Below, one piece after another: positions 21,949-35,800 of a DNA stretch of 64,000 bases (its first letter is position 1; every line of letters starts with the position of its first letter). A model generated the notes under the pieces. That model was not told the origin of the DNA. It was given only the letters and a program-made list of their open reading frames with translations, and made no database searches. The stretch is from Ophiura sarsii (taxonomy: Eukaryota; Echinodermata; Ophiuroidea; Amphilepidida; Ophiuridae). The translations under genes were made by a program, and so were the position numbers. Location of the stretch: the NCBI GenBank assembly GCA_035610835.1, contig CM069453.1, positions 72,294,682 through 72,358,681 of the forward strand. Direction: 5' to 3'.

Positions 21949-23816
21949 AATCGTTGCTCGTATCGGCGCTTAGAGCAGCTAGCAACGTAGCATTACTCAG
22001 GTCAAGTCAAAATTCAACACAGATGTGTTTTTACATTACTTTTAAATTTTTTCAAAAAAATTCAATCGTTGCTCGTATCGGCGCTTAGAGCAGCTAGCAA
22101 CGTAGCATTACTCAGGTCAAGTCAAAATTCAACACAGATGTGTTTTTACATCACTTTTAATTTTTTTCAAAAAAAATCCAATCGTTGCTCGTATCTGCGC
22201 ATAGAGCAGCTAGCAAGATAGCATTACTCAGGAAAAGTCAAAAATCAACACAAATGTGTTTTTACATCACTTTCAATTTTTTTCAAAAAAATCCAATCGT
22301 TGCTCGTATCTGCGCATAGAGCAGCTAGCAAGGTAGCATTACTCAGGAAAAGTCAAAAATCAACACAGATGTGTTTTTACATCACTTTTAACTTTTTTCA
22401 AAAAATTCCAATTGTTGCTCGTATCGGCGCATAGATCAGCTAACAAGATAGCATTTCTCAGGAAAAGTCGAAAATCAACACAGATGTGTTTTTACATCAC
22501 TTTCAATTTTTTTCAAAAAAATCCAATTGTTGCTCGTATCGGCGCATAGAGCAGCAAGCAAGGTAGCATTACTCAGGAAAAGTCATCAATCAACACAGAT
22601 GTGTTTTTACATCACTTTTAAATTTTTTCAAAAAAAATCCAATTGTTGCTCGTATCTGCGCATAGAGCAGCTAGCAAGATAGCATTACTCAGGAAAAGTC
22701 AAATATCAACACAGATGTGTTTTTACATCACTTTTAACTTTTTTCAAAAAATTCCAATTGTTGCTCGTATCGGCGCATAGAGCAGCTAACAAGATAGCAT
22801 TACTCAGGAAAAGTCAAAAATCAACACAGATATGTTTTTACATCACTTTTAACTTTTTTCGAAAAATTCCAATTGTTGCTCGTATCTGCGCATAGATCAG
22901 CTAACAAGATAGCATTTCTCAGGAAAAGTCAAAAATCAACACAAATGTGTTTTTACATCACTTTTAAATGTTTTCAAAAAATTCCAATTGTTGCTCGTAT
23001 CGGCGCATAGAGCAGCTAGCAATGAAAAGTCATAGATCAACACAGATGTGTTTTTACATCACTTTTAAATTTTTTCAAAAAATTCCAATTGTTGCTCGTA
23101 TCTGCGCATTAACAAGATAGCATTTCTCAGGAAAAGTCAAAAATCAACACAGATGGGTTTTTACATCACTTTCAATTTTTTTCAAAAAAATCCAATTGTT
23201 GCTCGTATCGGCGCATAGAGCAGCTAGCAAGGTAGCATTACTCAGGAAAAGTCAAAAATCAACACAGATGAGTTTTTACATCACTTTTAAAAATTTTCAA
23301 AAAAAATCCAATTGTTGCTCGTATCGGCGCATAGAGCAGCTAGCAACGTAGCATTACTCAGGAAAAGTCAAAAATCAACACAAATGTGTTTTTACATCAC
23401 TTTCAATTCTTTTCAAAAAAATCCAATCGTTGCTCGTATCTGCGCATAGATCAGCTAACAAGATAGCATTTCTCAGGAAAAGTCAAAAATCAACACAGAT
23501 GTGTTTTTACATCACTTTTAAATTTTTTCAACAAATTCCAATTGTTGCTCGTATCGGTGCATAGAGCATTTCCCAAGGTAGCATTACTCAGGAAAAGTCA
23601 AAAATCAACACAGATATGTTTTTACATCACTTTTAACTTTTTTCGAAAAATTCCAATTGTTGCTCGTATCTGCGCATAGATCAGCTAACAAGATAGCATT
23701 TCTCAGGAAAAGTCAAAAATCAACACAGATGGGTTTTTACATCACTTTCAATTTTTTTCCCAAAAAATCCAATTGTTGCTCGTATCGGTGCATAGAGCAT
23801 TTCCCAAGGTAGCATT
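21949..23816. repeat. Satellite A block 10, type II head, left flank of the large B array
   Basis: About 16 A monomers, 1868 bp. Monomer order and length equal those of 41018-42885 on the other side of the large B array, including the CTAGCAATGA deletion monomer, here near 23020. Differences are point changes (AATTCAATCG near 22060, TTTTTTTCCC near 23756) and the final monomer, GCTCGTATCGGTGC here and GCTTGTATCGGTGC there. Confidence 0.95.
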
Positions 23817-26800
23817 AAGACCCTATATGGAGGTCAGGTAGGGGGTCCTACTGACCAAGTCTGGTGAATGTAGCATGTAAACTGTAGGAGTAGAAGCATT
23901 TGAAAGAAAATCACGTTTTGACCCCTACAGACCCCCGTGTGACCTTTGACCCAAAACTGTGAAGACCCTACATGGAGGTCAGGTAGGGGGTCCTACTGAC
24001 CAAGTCTGGTGAATGTATCATGTAAACTGTAGGAGTAGAAGTATTTTAAAGAAAATCCATTTTAAAGAAAATCACGTTTTGACCCCTACAGACTTCCGTG
24101 TGACCTTTGACCCAAAACTGTGAAGACCCTATATGGAGGTCAGGTAGGGGGTCCTACTGACCAAGTCTGGTGAATGTATCATGTAAACTGTAGGAGTAGA
24201 AGCATTTTAAAGAAAATCCATTTTAAAGAAAATCACGTTTTGACCCCTACAGACTTCCGTGTGACCTTTGACCCAAAACTGTGAAGACCCTATATGGAGG
24301 TCAGGTAGGGGGTCCTACTGACCAAGTCTGATGAATGTAGCATGTAAACTGTAGGAGTAGAAGCATTTTAAAGAAAATCACGTTTTGACCCCTACAGACC
24401 CCCGTGTGACCTTTGACCCAAAACTGTGAAGACCCTATATGGAGGTCAGGTAGGGGGTCCTACTGACCAAGTCTGGTGAATGTATCATGTAAACTGTAGG
24501 AGTAGAAGCATTTTAAAGAAAATCAAGTTTTGACCCCTACAGACTTCCGTGTGACCTTTGACCCAAAACTGTGAAGAACCTATATGGAGGTCAGGTAGGG
24601 GGTCCTACTGACCAAGTCTGGTGAATGTAGCATGTAAACTGTAGGAGTAGAAGCATTTTAAAGAAAATCACGTTTTGACCCCTACAGATCCCCGTGTGAC
24701 CTTTGACCCAAAACTGTGAAGACCCTATATGGAGGTCAGGTGGGGGGTCCTACTGACCAAGTCTGGTGAATGTATCATGTAAACTGTAGGAGTAGAAGCA
24801 TTTTAAAGAAAATCAAGTTTTGACCCCTACAGACTTCCGTGTGACCTTTGACCCAAAACTGTGAAGACCCTATATGGAGGTCAGGTAGGGGGTCCTACTG
24901 ACCAAGTCTGGTGAATGTAGCATGTAAACTGTAGGAGTAGAAGCATTTAAAAAAAAATCACGTTTTGACCCCTACAGACCCCCGTGTGACCTTTGACCCA
25001 AAACTGTGAAGACCCTATATGGAAGTCAGGTAGGGGGTCCTACTGACCAAGTCTGGTGAATGTATCATGTAAACTGTAGGAGTAGAAGCATTTTAAAGAA
25101 AATCAAGTTTTGACCCCTACAGACTTCCGTGTGACCTTTGACCCAAAACTGTGAAGACCCTATATGGAGGTCAGGTAGGGGGTACTACTGACCAAGTCTG
25201 GTGAATGTATCATGTAAACTGTAGGAGTAGAAGCATTTTAAAGAAAATCAAGTTTTGACCCCTACAGACTTCCGTGTGACCTTTGACCCAAAACTGTGAA
25301 GACCCTATATGGAGGTCAGGTAGGGGGTCCTACTGACCAAGTCTGGTGAATGTAGCATGTAAACTGTAGGAGTAGAAGCATTTTAAAGAAAATCCATTTT
25401 AAAGAAAATCACGTTTTGACCCCTACAGACTTCCGTGTGACCTTTGACCCAAAACTGTGAAGACCCTATATGGAGGTCAGGTAGGGGGTCCTACTGACCA
25501 AGTCTGGTGAATGTAGCATGTAAACTGTAGGAGTAGAAGCATTTTAAAGAAAATCACGTTTTGACCCCTACAGACCCCCGTGTGACCTTTGACCCAAAAC
25601 TGTTAAGACCCTATATGGAGGTCAGGTAGGGGGTCCTACTGACCAAGTCTGGTGAATGTATAATGTAAACTGTAGGAGTAGAAGCATTTTAAAGAAAATC
25701 CATTTTAAAGAAAATCACGTTTTGACCCCTACAGACTTCCGTGTGACCTTTGACCCAAAACTGTGAAGACCCTATATGGAGGTCAGGTAGGGGGTCCTAC
25801 TGACCAAGTCTGGTGAATGTATCATGTAAACTGTAGGAGTAGAAGCATTTTAAAGAAAATCAAGTTTTGACCCCTACAGACTTCCGTGTGACCTTTGACC
25901 CAAAACTGTGAAGACCCTATATGGAGGTCAGGTAGGGGGTCCTACTGACCAAGTCTGGTGAATGTAGCATGTAAACTGTAGGAGTAGAAGCATTTTAAAG
26001 AAAATCCATTTTAAAGAAAATCACGTTTTGACCCCTACAGACTTCCGTGTGACCTTTGACCCAAAACTGTGAAGACCCTATATGGAGGTCAGGTAGGGGG
26101 TCCTACTGACCAAGTCTGGTGAATGTATCATGTAAACTGTAGGAGTAGAAGCATTTTAAAGAAAATCCATTTTAAAGAAAATCACGTTTTGACCCCTACA
26201 GACTTCCGTGTGCCCATTGACCCAAAACTGTGAAGACCCTATATGGAGGTCAGGTAGGGGGTCCTACTGACCAAGTCTGGTGAATGTATCATGTAAACTG
26301 TAGGAGTAGAAGCATTTTAAAGAGAATCAAGTTTTGACCCCTACAGACTTCCGTGTGACCTTTGACCCAAAACTGTGAAGACCCTATATGGAGGTCAGGT
26401 AGGGGGTCCTACTGACCAAGTCTGGTGAATGTAGCATGTAAACTGTAGGAGTAGAAGCATTTTAAAGAAAATCACGTTTTGACCCCTACAGACCCCCGTG
26501 TGACCTTTGACCCAAAACTGTGAAGACCCTATATGGAGGTCAGGTAGGGGGTCCTACTGACCAAGTCTGGTGAATGTAGCATGTAAACTGTAGGAGTAGA
26601 AGCATTTTAAAAAAAATCACGTTTTGACCCCTACAGACCCCCGTGTGACCTTTGACCCAAAACTGTGAAGACCCTATATGGAAGTCAGGTAGGGGGTCCT
26701 ACTGACCAAGTCTGGTGAATGTATCATGTAAACTGTAGGAGTAGAAGCATTTTAAAGAAAATCAAGTTTTGACCCCTACAGACTTCCGTGTGACCTTTGA

Positions 26801-29800
26801 CCCAAAACTGTGAAGACCCTATATGGAGGTCAGGTAGGGGGTACTACTGACCAAGTCTGGTGAATGTATCATGTAAACTGTAGGAGTAGAAGCATTTTAA
26901 AGAAAATCAAGTTTTGACCCCTACAGACTTCCGTGTGACCTTTGACCCAAAACTGTGAAGACCCTATATGGAGGTCAGGTAGGGGGTCCTACTGACCAAG
27001 TCTGGTGAATGTAGCATGTAAACTGTAGGAGTAGAAGCATTTTAAAGAAAATCCATTTTAAGGAAAATCACGTTTTGACCCCTACAGACTTCCGTGTGAC
27101 CTTTGACCCAAAACTGTGAAGACCCTATATGGAGGTCAGGTAGGGGGTCCTACTGACCAAATCTGGTGAATGTAGCATGTAAACTGTAGGAGTAGAAGCA
27201 TTTTAAAGAAAATCACGTTTTGACCCCTACAGACCCCCGTGTGACCTTTGACCCAAAACTGTTAAGACCCTATATGGAGGTCAGGTAGGGGGTCCTACTG
27301 ACCAAGTCTGGTGAATGTATAATGTAAACTGTAGGAGTAGAAGCATTTTAAAGAAAATCCATTTTAAAGAAAATCACGTTTTGACCCCTACAGACTTCCG
27401 TGTGACCTTTGACCCAAAACTGTGAAGACCCTATATGGAGGTCAGGTAGGGGGTCCTACTGACCAAGTCTGGTGAATGTATCATGTAAACTGTAGGAGTA
27501 GAAGCATTTTAAAGAAAATCAAGTTTTGACCCCTACAGACTTCCGTGTGACCTTTGACCCAAAACTGTGAAGACCCTATATGGAGGTCAGGTAGGGGGTC
27601 CTACTGACCAAGTCTGGTGAATGTAGCATGTAAACTGTAGGAGTAGAAGCATTTTAAAGAAAATCCATTTTAAAGAAAATCACGTTTTGACCCCTACAGA
27701 CTTCCGTGTGACCTTTGACCCAAAACTGTGAAGACCCTATATGGAGGTCAGGTAGGGGGTCCTACTGACCAAGTCTGGTGAATGTATCATGTAAACTGTA
27801 GGAGTAGAAGTATTTTAAAGAAAATCCATTTTAAAGAAAATCACGTTTTGACCCCTACAGACTTCCGTGTGCCCTTTGACCCAAAACTGTGAAGACCCTA
27901 TATGGAGGTCAGGTAGGGGGTCCTACTGACCAAGTCTGGTGAATGTATCATGTAAACTGTAGGAGTAGAAGCATTTTAAAGAGAATCAAGTTTTGACCCC
28001 TACAGACTTCCGTGTGACCTTTGACCCAAAACTGTGAAGACCCTATATGGAGGTCAGGTAGGGGGTCCTACTGACCAAGTCTGGTGAATGTAGCATGTAA
28101 ACTGTAGGAGTAGAAGCATTTTAAAGAAAATCACGTTTTGACCCCTACAGACCCCCGTGTGACCTTTGACCCAAAACTGTGAAGACCCTATATGGAGGTC
28201 AGGTAGGGGGTCCTACTGACCAAGTCTGGTGAATGTATCATGTAAACTGTAGGAGTAGAAGCATTTTAAAGAAAATCAAGGTTTTACCCCTACAGACTTC
28301 CGTGTGACCTTTGACCCAAAACTGTGAAGACCCTATATGGAGGTCAGGTAGGGGGTCCTACTGACCAAGTCTGGTGAATGTAGCATGTAAACTGTAGGAG
28401 TAGAAGCATTTTAAAGAAAATCACGTTTTGACCCCTACAGACCCCCGTGTGACCTTTGACCCAAAACTGTGAAGACCCTATATGGAGGTCAGGTAGGGGG
28501 TCCTACTGACCAAGTCTGGTGAATGTAGCATGTAAACTGTAGGAGTAGAAGCATTTTAAAGAAAATCACGTTTTGACCCCTACAGACCCCCGTGTGACCT
28601 TTGACCCAAAACTGTTAAGACCCTATATGGAGGTCAGGTAGGGGGTCCTACTGACCAAGTCTGGTGAATGTATAATGTAAACTGTAGGAGTAGAAGCATT
28701 TTAAAGAAAATCCATTTTAAAGAAAATCACGTTTTGACCCCTACAGACTTCCGTGTGACCTTTGACCCAAAACTGTGAAGACCCTATATGGAGGTCAGGT
28801 AGGGGGTCCTACTGACCAAGTCTGGTGAATGTATCATGTAAACTGTAGGAGTAGAAGCATTTTAAAGAAAATCAAGTTTTGACCCCTACAGACTTCCGTG
28901 TGACCTTTGACCCAAAACTGTGAAGACCCTATATGGAGGTCAGGTAGGGGGTCCTACTGACCAAGTCTGGTGAATGTAGCATGTAAACTGTAGGAGTAGA
29001 AGCATTTTAAAGAAAATCCATTTTAAAGAAAATCACGTTTTGACCCCTACAGACTTCCGTGTGACCTTTGACCCAAAACTGTGAAGACCCTATATGGAGG
29101 TCAGGTAGGGGGTCCTACTGACCAAGTCTGGTGAATGTATCATGTAAACTGTAGGAGTAGAAGTATTTTAAAGAAAATCCATTTTAAAGAAAATCACGTT
29201 TTGACCCCTACAGACTTCCGTGTGCCCTTTGACCCAAAACTGTGAAGACCCTATATGGAGGTCAGGTAGGGGGTCCTACTGACCAAGTCTGGTGAATGTA
29301 TCATGTAAACTGTAGGAGTAGAAGCATTTTAAAGAGAATCAAGTTTTGACCCCTACAGACTTCCGTGTGACCTTTGACCCAAAACTGTGAAGACCCTATA
29401 TGGAGGTCAGGTAGGGGGTCCTACTGACCAAGTCTGGTGAATGTAGCATGTAAACTGTAGGAGTAGAAGCATTTTAAAGAAAATCACGTTTTGACCCCTA
29501 CAGACCCCCGTGTGACCTTTGACCCAAAACTGTGAAGACCCTATATGGAGGTCAGGTAGGGGGTCCTACTGACCAAGTCTGGTGAATGTATCATGTAAAC
29601 TGTAGGAGTAGAAGCATTTTAAAGAAAATCAAGGTTTTACCCCTACAGACTTCCGTGTGACCTTTGACCCAAAACTGTGAAGACCCTATATGGAGGTCAG
29701 GTAGGGGGTCCTACTGACCAAGTCTGGTGAATGTAGCATGTAAACTGTAGGAGTAGAAGCATTTTAAAGAAAATCACGTTTTGACCCCTACAGACCCCCG

Positions 29801-32800
29801 TGTGACCTTTGACCCAAAACTGTGAAGACCCTATATGGAGGTCAGGTAGGGGGTCCTACTGACCAAGTCTGGTGAATGTATCATGTAAACTGTAGGAGTA
29901 GAAGCATTTTAAAGAAAATCAAGTTTTGACCCCTACAGACTTCCGTGTGACCTTTGACCCAAAACTGTGAAGACCCTATATGGAGGTCAGGTAGGGGGTC
30001 CTACTGACCAAGTCTGGTGAATGTAGCATGTAAACTGTAGGAGTAGAAGCATTTTAAAGAAAATCCATTTTAAAGAAAATCACGTTTTGACCCCTACAGA
30101 CTTCCGTGTGACCTTTGACCCAAAACTGTGAAGACCCTATATGGAGGTCAGGTAGGGGGTCCTACTGACCAAGTCTGGTGAATGTAGCATGTAAACTGTA
30201 GGAGTAGAAGCATTTTAAAGAAAATCACGTTTTGACCCCTACAGACCCCCGTGTGACCTTTGACCCAAAACTGTTAAGACCCTATATGGAGGTCAGGTAG
30301 GGGGTCCTACTGACCAAGTCTGGTGAATGTATCATGTAAACTGTAGGAGTAGAAGCATTTTAAAGAAAATCAAGTTTTGACCCCTACAGACTTCCGTGTG
30401 ACCTTTGACCCAAAACTGTGAAGACCCTATATGGAGGTCAGGTAGGGGGTCCTACTGACCAAGTCTGGTGAATGTAGCATGTAAACTGTAGGAGTAGAAG
30501 CATTTTAAAGAAAATCCATTTTAAAGAAAATCACGTTTTGACCCCTACAGACTTCCGTGTGACCTTTGACCCAAAACTGTGAAGACCCTATATGGAGGTC
30601 AGGTAGGGGGTCCTACTGACCAAGTCTGGTGAATGTATCATGTAAACTGTAGGAGTAGAAGCATTTTAAAGAAAATCAAGTTTTGACCCCTACAGACTTC
30701 CGTGTGACCTTTGACCCAAAACTGTGAAGACCCTATATGGAGGTCAGGTAGGGGGTCCTACTGACCAAGTCTGGTGAATGTAGCATGTAAACTGTAGGAG
30801 TAGAAGCATTTTAAAGAAAATCCATTTTAAAGAAAATCACGTTTTGACCCCTACAGACTTCCGTGTGACCTTTGACCCAAAACTGTGAAGACCCTATATG
30901 GAGGTCAGGTAGGGGGTCCTACTGACCAAGTCTGGTGAATGTAGCATGTAAACTGTAGGAGTAGAAGCATTTTAAAGAAAATCACGTTTTGACCCCTACA
31001 GACCCCCGTGTGACCTTTGACCCAAAACTGTGAAGACCCTATATGGAGGTCAGGTAGGGGGTCCTACTGACCAAGTCTGGTGAATGTATCATGTAAACTG
31101 TAGGAGTAGAAGTATTTTAAAGAAAATCCATTTTAAAGAAAATCACGTTTTGACCCCTACAGACTTCCGTGTGACCTTTGACCCAAAACTGTGAAGACCC
31201 TATATGGAGGTCAGGTAGGGGGTCCTACTGACCAAGTCTGGTGAATGTATCATGTAAACTGTAGGAGTAGAAGTATTTTAAAGAAAATCCATTTTAAAGA
31301 AAATCACGTTTTGACCCTTACAGACTTCCGTGTGACCTTTGACCCAAAACTGTGAAGACCCTATATGGAGGTCAGGTAGGGGGTCCTACTGACCAAGTCT
31401 GGTGAATGTATCATGTAAACTGTAGGAGTAGAAGCATTTTAAAGAAAATCCATTTTAAAGAAAATCACGTTTTGACCCCTACAGACTTCCGTGTGCCCTT
31501 TGACCCAAAACTGTGAAGACCCTATATGGAGGTCAGGTAGGGGGTCCTACTGACCAAGTCTGGTGAATGTATCATGTAAACTGTAGGAGTAGAAGCATTT
31601 TAAAGAAAATCAAGTTTTGACCCCTACAGACTTCCGTGTGACCTTTGACCCAAAACTGTGAAGACCCCATATGGAGGTCAGGTAGGGGGTCCTACTGACC
31701 AAGTCTGGTGAATGTAGCATGTAAACTGTAGGAGTAGAAGCATTTTAAAGAAAATCACGTTTTGACCCCTACAGACCCCCGTGTGACCTTTGACCCAAAA
31801 CTGTGAAGACCCTATATGGAGGTCAGGTAGGGGGTCCTACTGACCAAGTCTGGTGAATGTATCATGTAAACTGTAGGAGTAGAAGCATTTTAAAGAAAAT
31901 CACGTTTTGACCCCTACAGACCCCCGTGTGACCTTTGACCCAAAACTGTGAAGACCCTATATGGAGGTCAGGTAGGGGGTCCTACTGACCAAGTCTGGTG
32001 AATGTATCATGTAAACTGTAGGAGTAGAAGCATTTTAAAGAAAATCACGTTTTGACCCCTACAGACCCCCGTGTGACCTTTGACCCAAAACTGTGAAGAC
32101 CCTATATGGAGGTCAGGTAGGGGGTCCTACTGACCAAGTCTGGTGAATGTAGCATGTAAACTGTAGGAGTAGAAGCATTTTAAAGAAAATCCATTTTAAA
32201 GAAAATCACGTTTTGACCCCTACAGACTTCCGTGTGACCTTTGACCCAAAACTGTGAAGACCCTATATGGAGGTCAGGTAGGGGGTCCTACTGACCAAGT
32301 CTGGTGAATGTAGCATGTAAACTGTAGGAGTAGAAGCATTTTAAAGAAAATCACGTTTTGACCCCTACAGACCCCCGTGTGACCTTTGACCCAAAACTGT
32401 TAAGACCCTATATGGAGGTCAGGTAGGGGGTCCTACTGACCAAGTCTGGTGAATGTATAATGTAAACTGTAGGAGTAGAAGCATTTTAAAGAAAATCCAT
32501 TTTAAAGAAAATCACGTTTTGACCCCTACAGACTTCCGTGTGACCTTTGACCCAAAACTGTGAAGACCCTATATGGAGGTCAGGTAGGGGGTCCTACTGA
32601 CCAAGTCTGGTGAATGTATCATGTAAACTGTAGGAGTAGAAGCATTTTAAAGAAAATCAAGTTTTGACCCCTACAGACTTCCGTGTGACCTTTGACCCAA
32701 AACTGTGAAGACCCTATATGGAGGTCAGGTAGGGGGTCCTACTGACCAAGTCTGGTGAATGTAGCATGTAAACTGTAGGAGTAGAAGCATTTTAAAGAAA

Positions 32801-35800
32801 ATCCATTTTAAAGAAAATCACGTTTTGACCCCTACAGACTTCCGTGTGACCTTTGACCCAAAACTGTGAAGACCCTATATGGAGGTCAGGTAGGGGGTCC
32901 TACTGACCAAGTCTGGTGAATGTAGCATGTAAACTGTAGGAGTAGAAGCATTTTAAAGAAAATCACGTTTTGACCCCTACAGACCCCCGTGTGACCTTTG
33001 ACCCAAAACTGTGAAGACCCTATATGGAGGTCAGGTAGGGGGTCCTACTGACCAAGTCTGGTGAATGTATCATGTAAACTGTAGGAGTAGAAGCATTTTA
33101 AAGAAAATCAAGTTTTGACCCCTACAGACTTCCGTGTGACCTTTGACCCAAAACTGTGAAGACCCTATATGGAAGTCAGGTAGGGGGTCCTACTGACCAA
33201 GTCTGGTGAATGTAGCATGTAAACTGTAGGAGTAGAAGCATTTTAAAGAAAATCCATTTTAAAGAAAATCACGTTTTGACCCCTACAGACTTCCGTGTGA
33301 CCTTTGACCCAAAACTGTGAAGACCCTATATGGAGGTCAGGTAGGGGGTCCTACTGACCAAGTCTGGTGAATGTATCATGTAAACTGTAGGAGTAGAAGC
33401 ATTTTAAAGAAAATCAAGTTTTGACCCCTACAGACTTCCGTGTGACCTTTGACCCAAAACTGTGAAGACCCTATATGGAGGTCAGGTAGGGGGTCCTACT
33501 GACCAAGTCTGGTGAATGTAGCATGTAAACTGTAGGAGTAGAAGCATTTTAAAGAAAATCCATTTTAAAGAAAATCACGTTTTGACCCCTACAGACTTCC
33601 GTGTGACCTTTGACCCAAAACTGTGAAGACCCTATATGGAGGTCAGGTAGGGGGTCCTACTGACCAAGTCTGATGAATGTAGCATGTAAACTGTAGGAGT
33701 AGAAGCATTTTAAAGAAAATCACGTTTTGACCCCTACAGACCCCCGTGTGACCTTTGACCCAAAACTGTGAAGACCCTATATGGAGGTCAGGTAGGGGGT
33801 CCTACTGACCAAGTCTGGTGAATGTATCATGTAAACTGTAGGAGTAGAAGCATTTTAAAGAAAATCAAGTTTTGACCCCTACAGACTTCCGTGTGACCTT
33901 TGACCCAAAACTGTGAAGACCCTATATGGAGGTCAGGTAGGGGGTCCTACTGACCAAGTCTGGTGAATGTAGCATGTAAACTGTAGGAGTAGAAGCATTT
34001 TAAAGAAAATCACGTTTTGACCCCTACAGACCCCCGTGTGACCTTTGACCCAAAACTGTGAAGACCCTATATGGAGGTCAGGTAGGGGGTTCTACTGACC
34101 AAGTCTGGTGAATGTATCATGTAAACTGTAGGAGTAGAAGCATTTTAAAGAAAATCAAGTTTTGACCCCTACAGACTTCCGTGTGACCTTTGACCCAAAA
34201 CTGTGAAGACCCTATATGGAGGTCCGGTAGGGGGTCCTACTGACCAAGTCTGGTGAATGTAGCATGTAAACTGTAGGAGTAGAAGCATTTTAAAGAAAAT
34301 CACGTTTTGACCCCTACAGACCCCCGTGTGACCTTTGACCCAAAACTGTGAAGACCCTATATGCAAGTCAGGTAGGGGGTCCTACTGACCAAGTCTGGTG
34401 AATGTATCATGTCAACTGTAGGAGTAGAAGCATTTTAAAGAAAATCAAGTTTTGACCCCTACAGACTTCCGTGTGACCTTTGACCCAAAACTGTGAAGAC
34501 CCTATATGGAGGTCAGGTAGGGGGTACTACTGACCAAGTCTGGTGAATGTATCATGTAAACTGTAGGAGTAGAAGCATTTTAAAGAAAATCAAGTTTTGA
34601 CCCCTACAGACTTCCGTGTGACCTTTGACCCAAAACTGTGAAGACCCTATATGGAGGTCAGGTAGGGGGTCCTACTGACCAAGTCTGGTGAATGTAGCAT
34701 GTAAACTGTAGGAGTAGAAGCATTTTAAAGAAAATCCATTTTAAAGAAAATCACGTTTTGACCCCTACAGACTTCCGTGTGACCTTTGACCCAAAACTGT
34801 GAAGACCCTATATGGAGGTCAGGTAGGGGGTCCTACTGACCAAGTCTGGTGAATGTAGCATGTAAACTGTAGGAGTAGAAGCATTTTAAAGAAAATCACG
34901 TTTTGACCCCTACAGACCCCCGTGTGACGTTTGACCCAAAACTGTTAAGACCCTATATGGAGGTCAGGTAGGGGGTCCTACTGACCAAGTCTGGTGAATG
35001 TATAATGTAAACTGTAGGAGTAGAAGCATTTTAAAGAAAATCCATTTTAAAGAAAATCACGTTTTGACCCCTACAGACTTCCGTGTGACCTTTGACCCAA
35101 AACTGTGAAGACCCTATATGGAGGTCAGGTAGGGGGTCCTACTGACCAAGTCTGGTGAATGTATCATGTAAACTGTAGGAGTAGAAGCATTTTAAAGAAA
35201 ATCAAGTTTTGACCCCTACAGACTTCCGTGTGACCTTTGACCCAAAACTGTGAAGACCCTATATGGAGGTCAGGTAGGGGGTCCTACTGACCAAGTCTGG
35301 TGAATGTAGCATGTAAACTGTAGGAGTAGAAGCATTTTAAAGAAAATCCATTTTAAAGAAAATCACGTTTTGACCCCTACAGACTTCCGTGTGACCTTTG
35401 ACCCAAAACTGTGAAGACCCTATATGGAGGTCAGGTAGGGGGTCCTACTGACCAAGTCTGGTGAATGTATCATGTAAACTGTAGGAGTAGAAGCATTTTA
35501 AAGAAAATCCATTTTAAAGAAAATCACGTTTTGACCCCTACAGACTTCCGTGTGCCCTTTGACCCAAAACTATGAAGACCCTATATGGAGGTCAGGTAGG
35601 GGGTCCTACTGACCAAGTCTGGTGAATGTATCATGTAAACTGTAGGAGTAGAAGCATTTTAAAGAGAATCAAGTTTTGACCCCTACAGACTTCCGTGTGA
35701 CCTTTGACCCAAAACTGTGAAGACCCTATATGGAGGTCAGGTAGGGGGTCCTACTGACCAAGTCTGGTGAATGTAGCATGTAAACTGTAGGAGTAGAAGC

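Noticed and set aside
34169..34366. 65-codon open frame on the minus strand
   Set aside because: It lies wholly in B monomers and exists only because of point changes such as the GGTCCGG and ATGCAAGTCAGG variants; neighbouring monomers do not keep it open.
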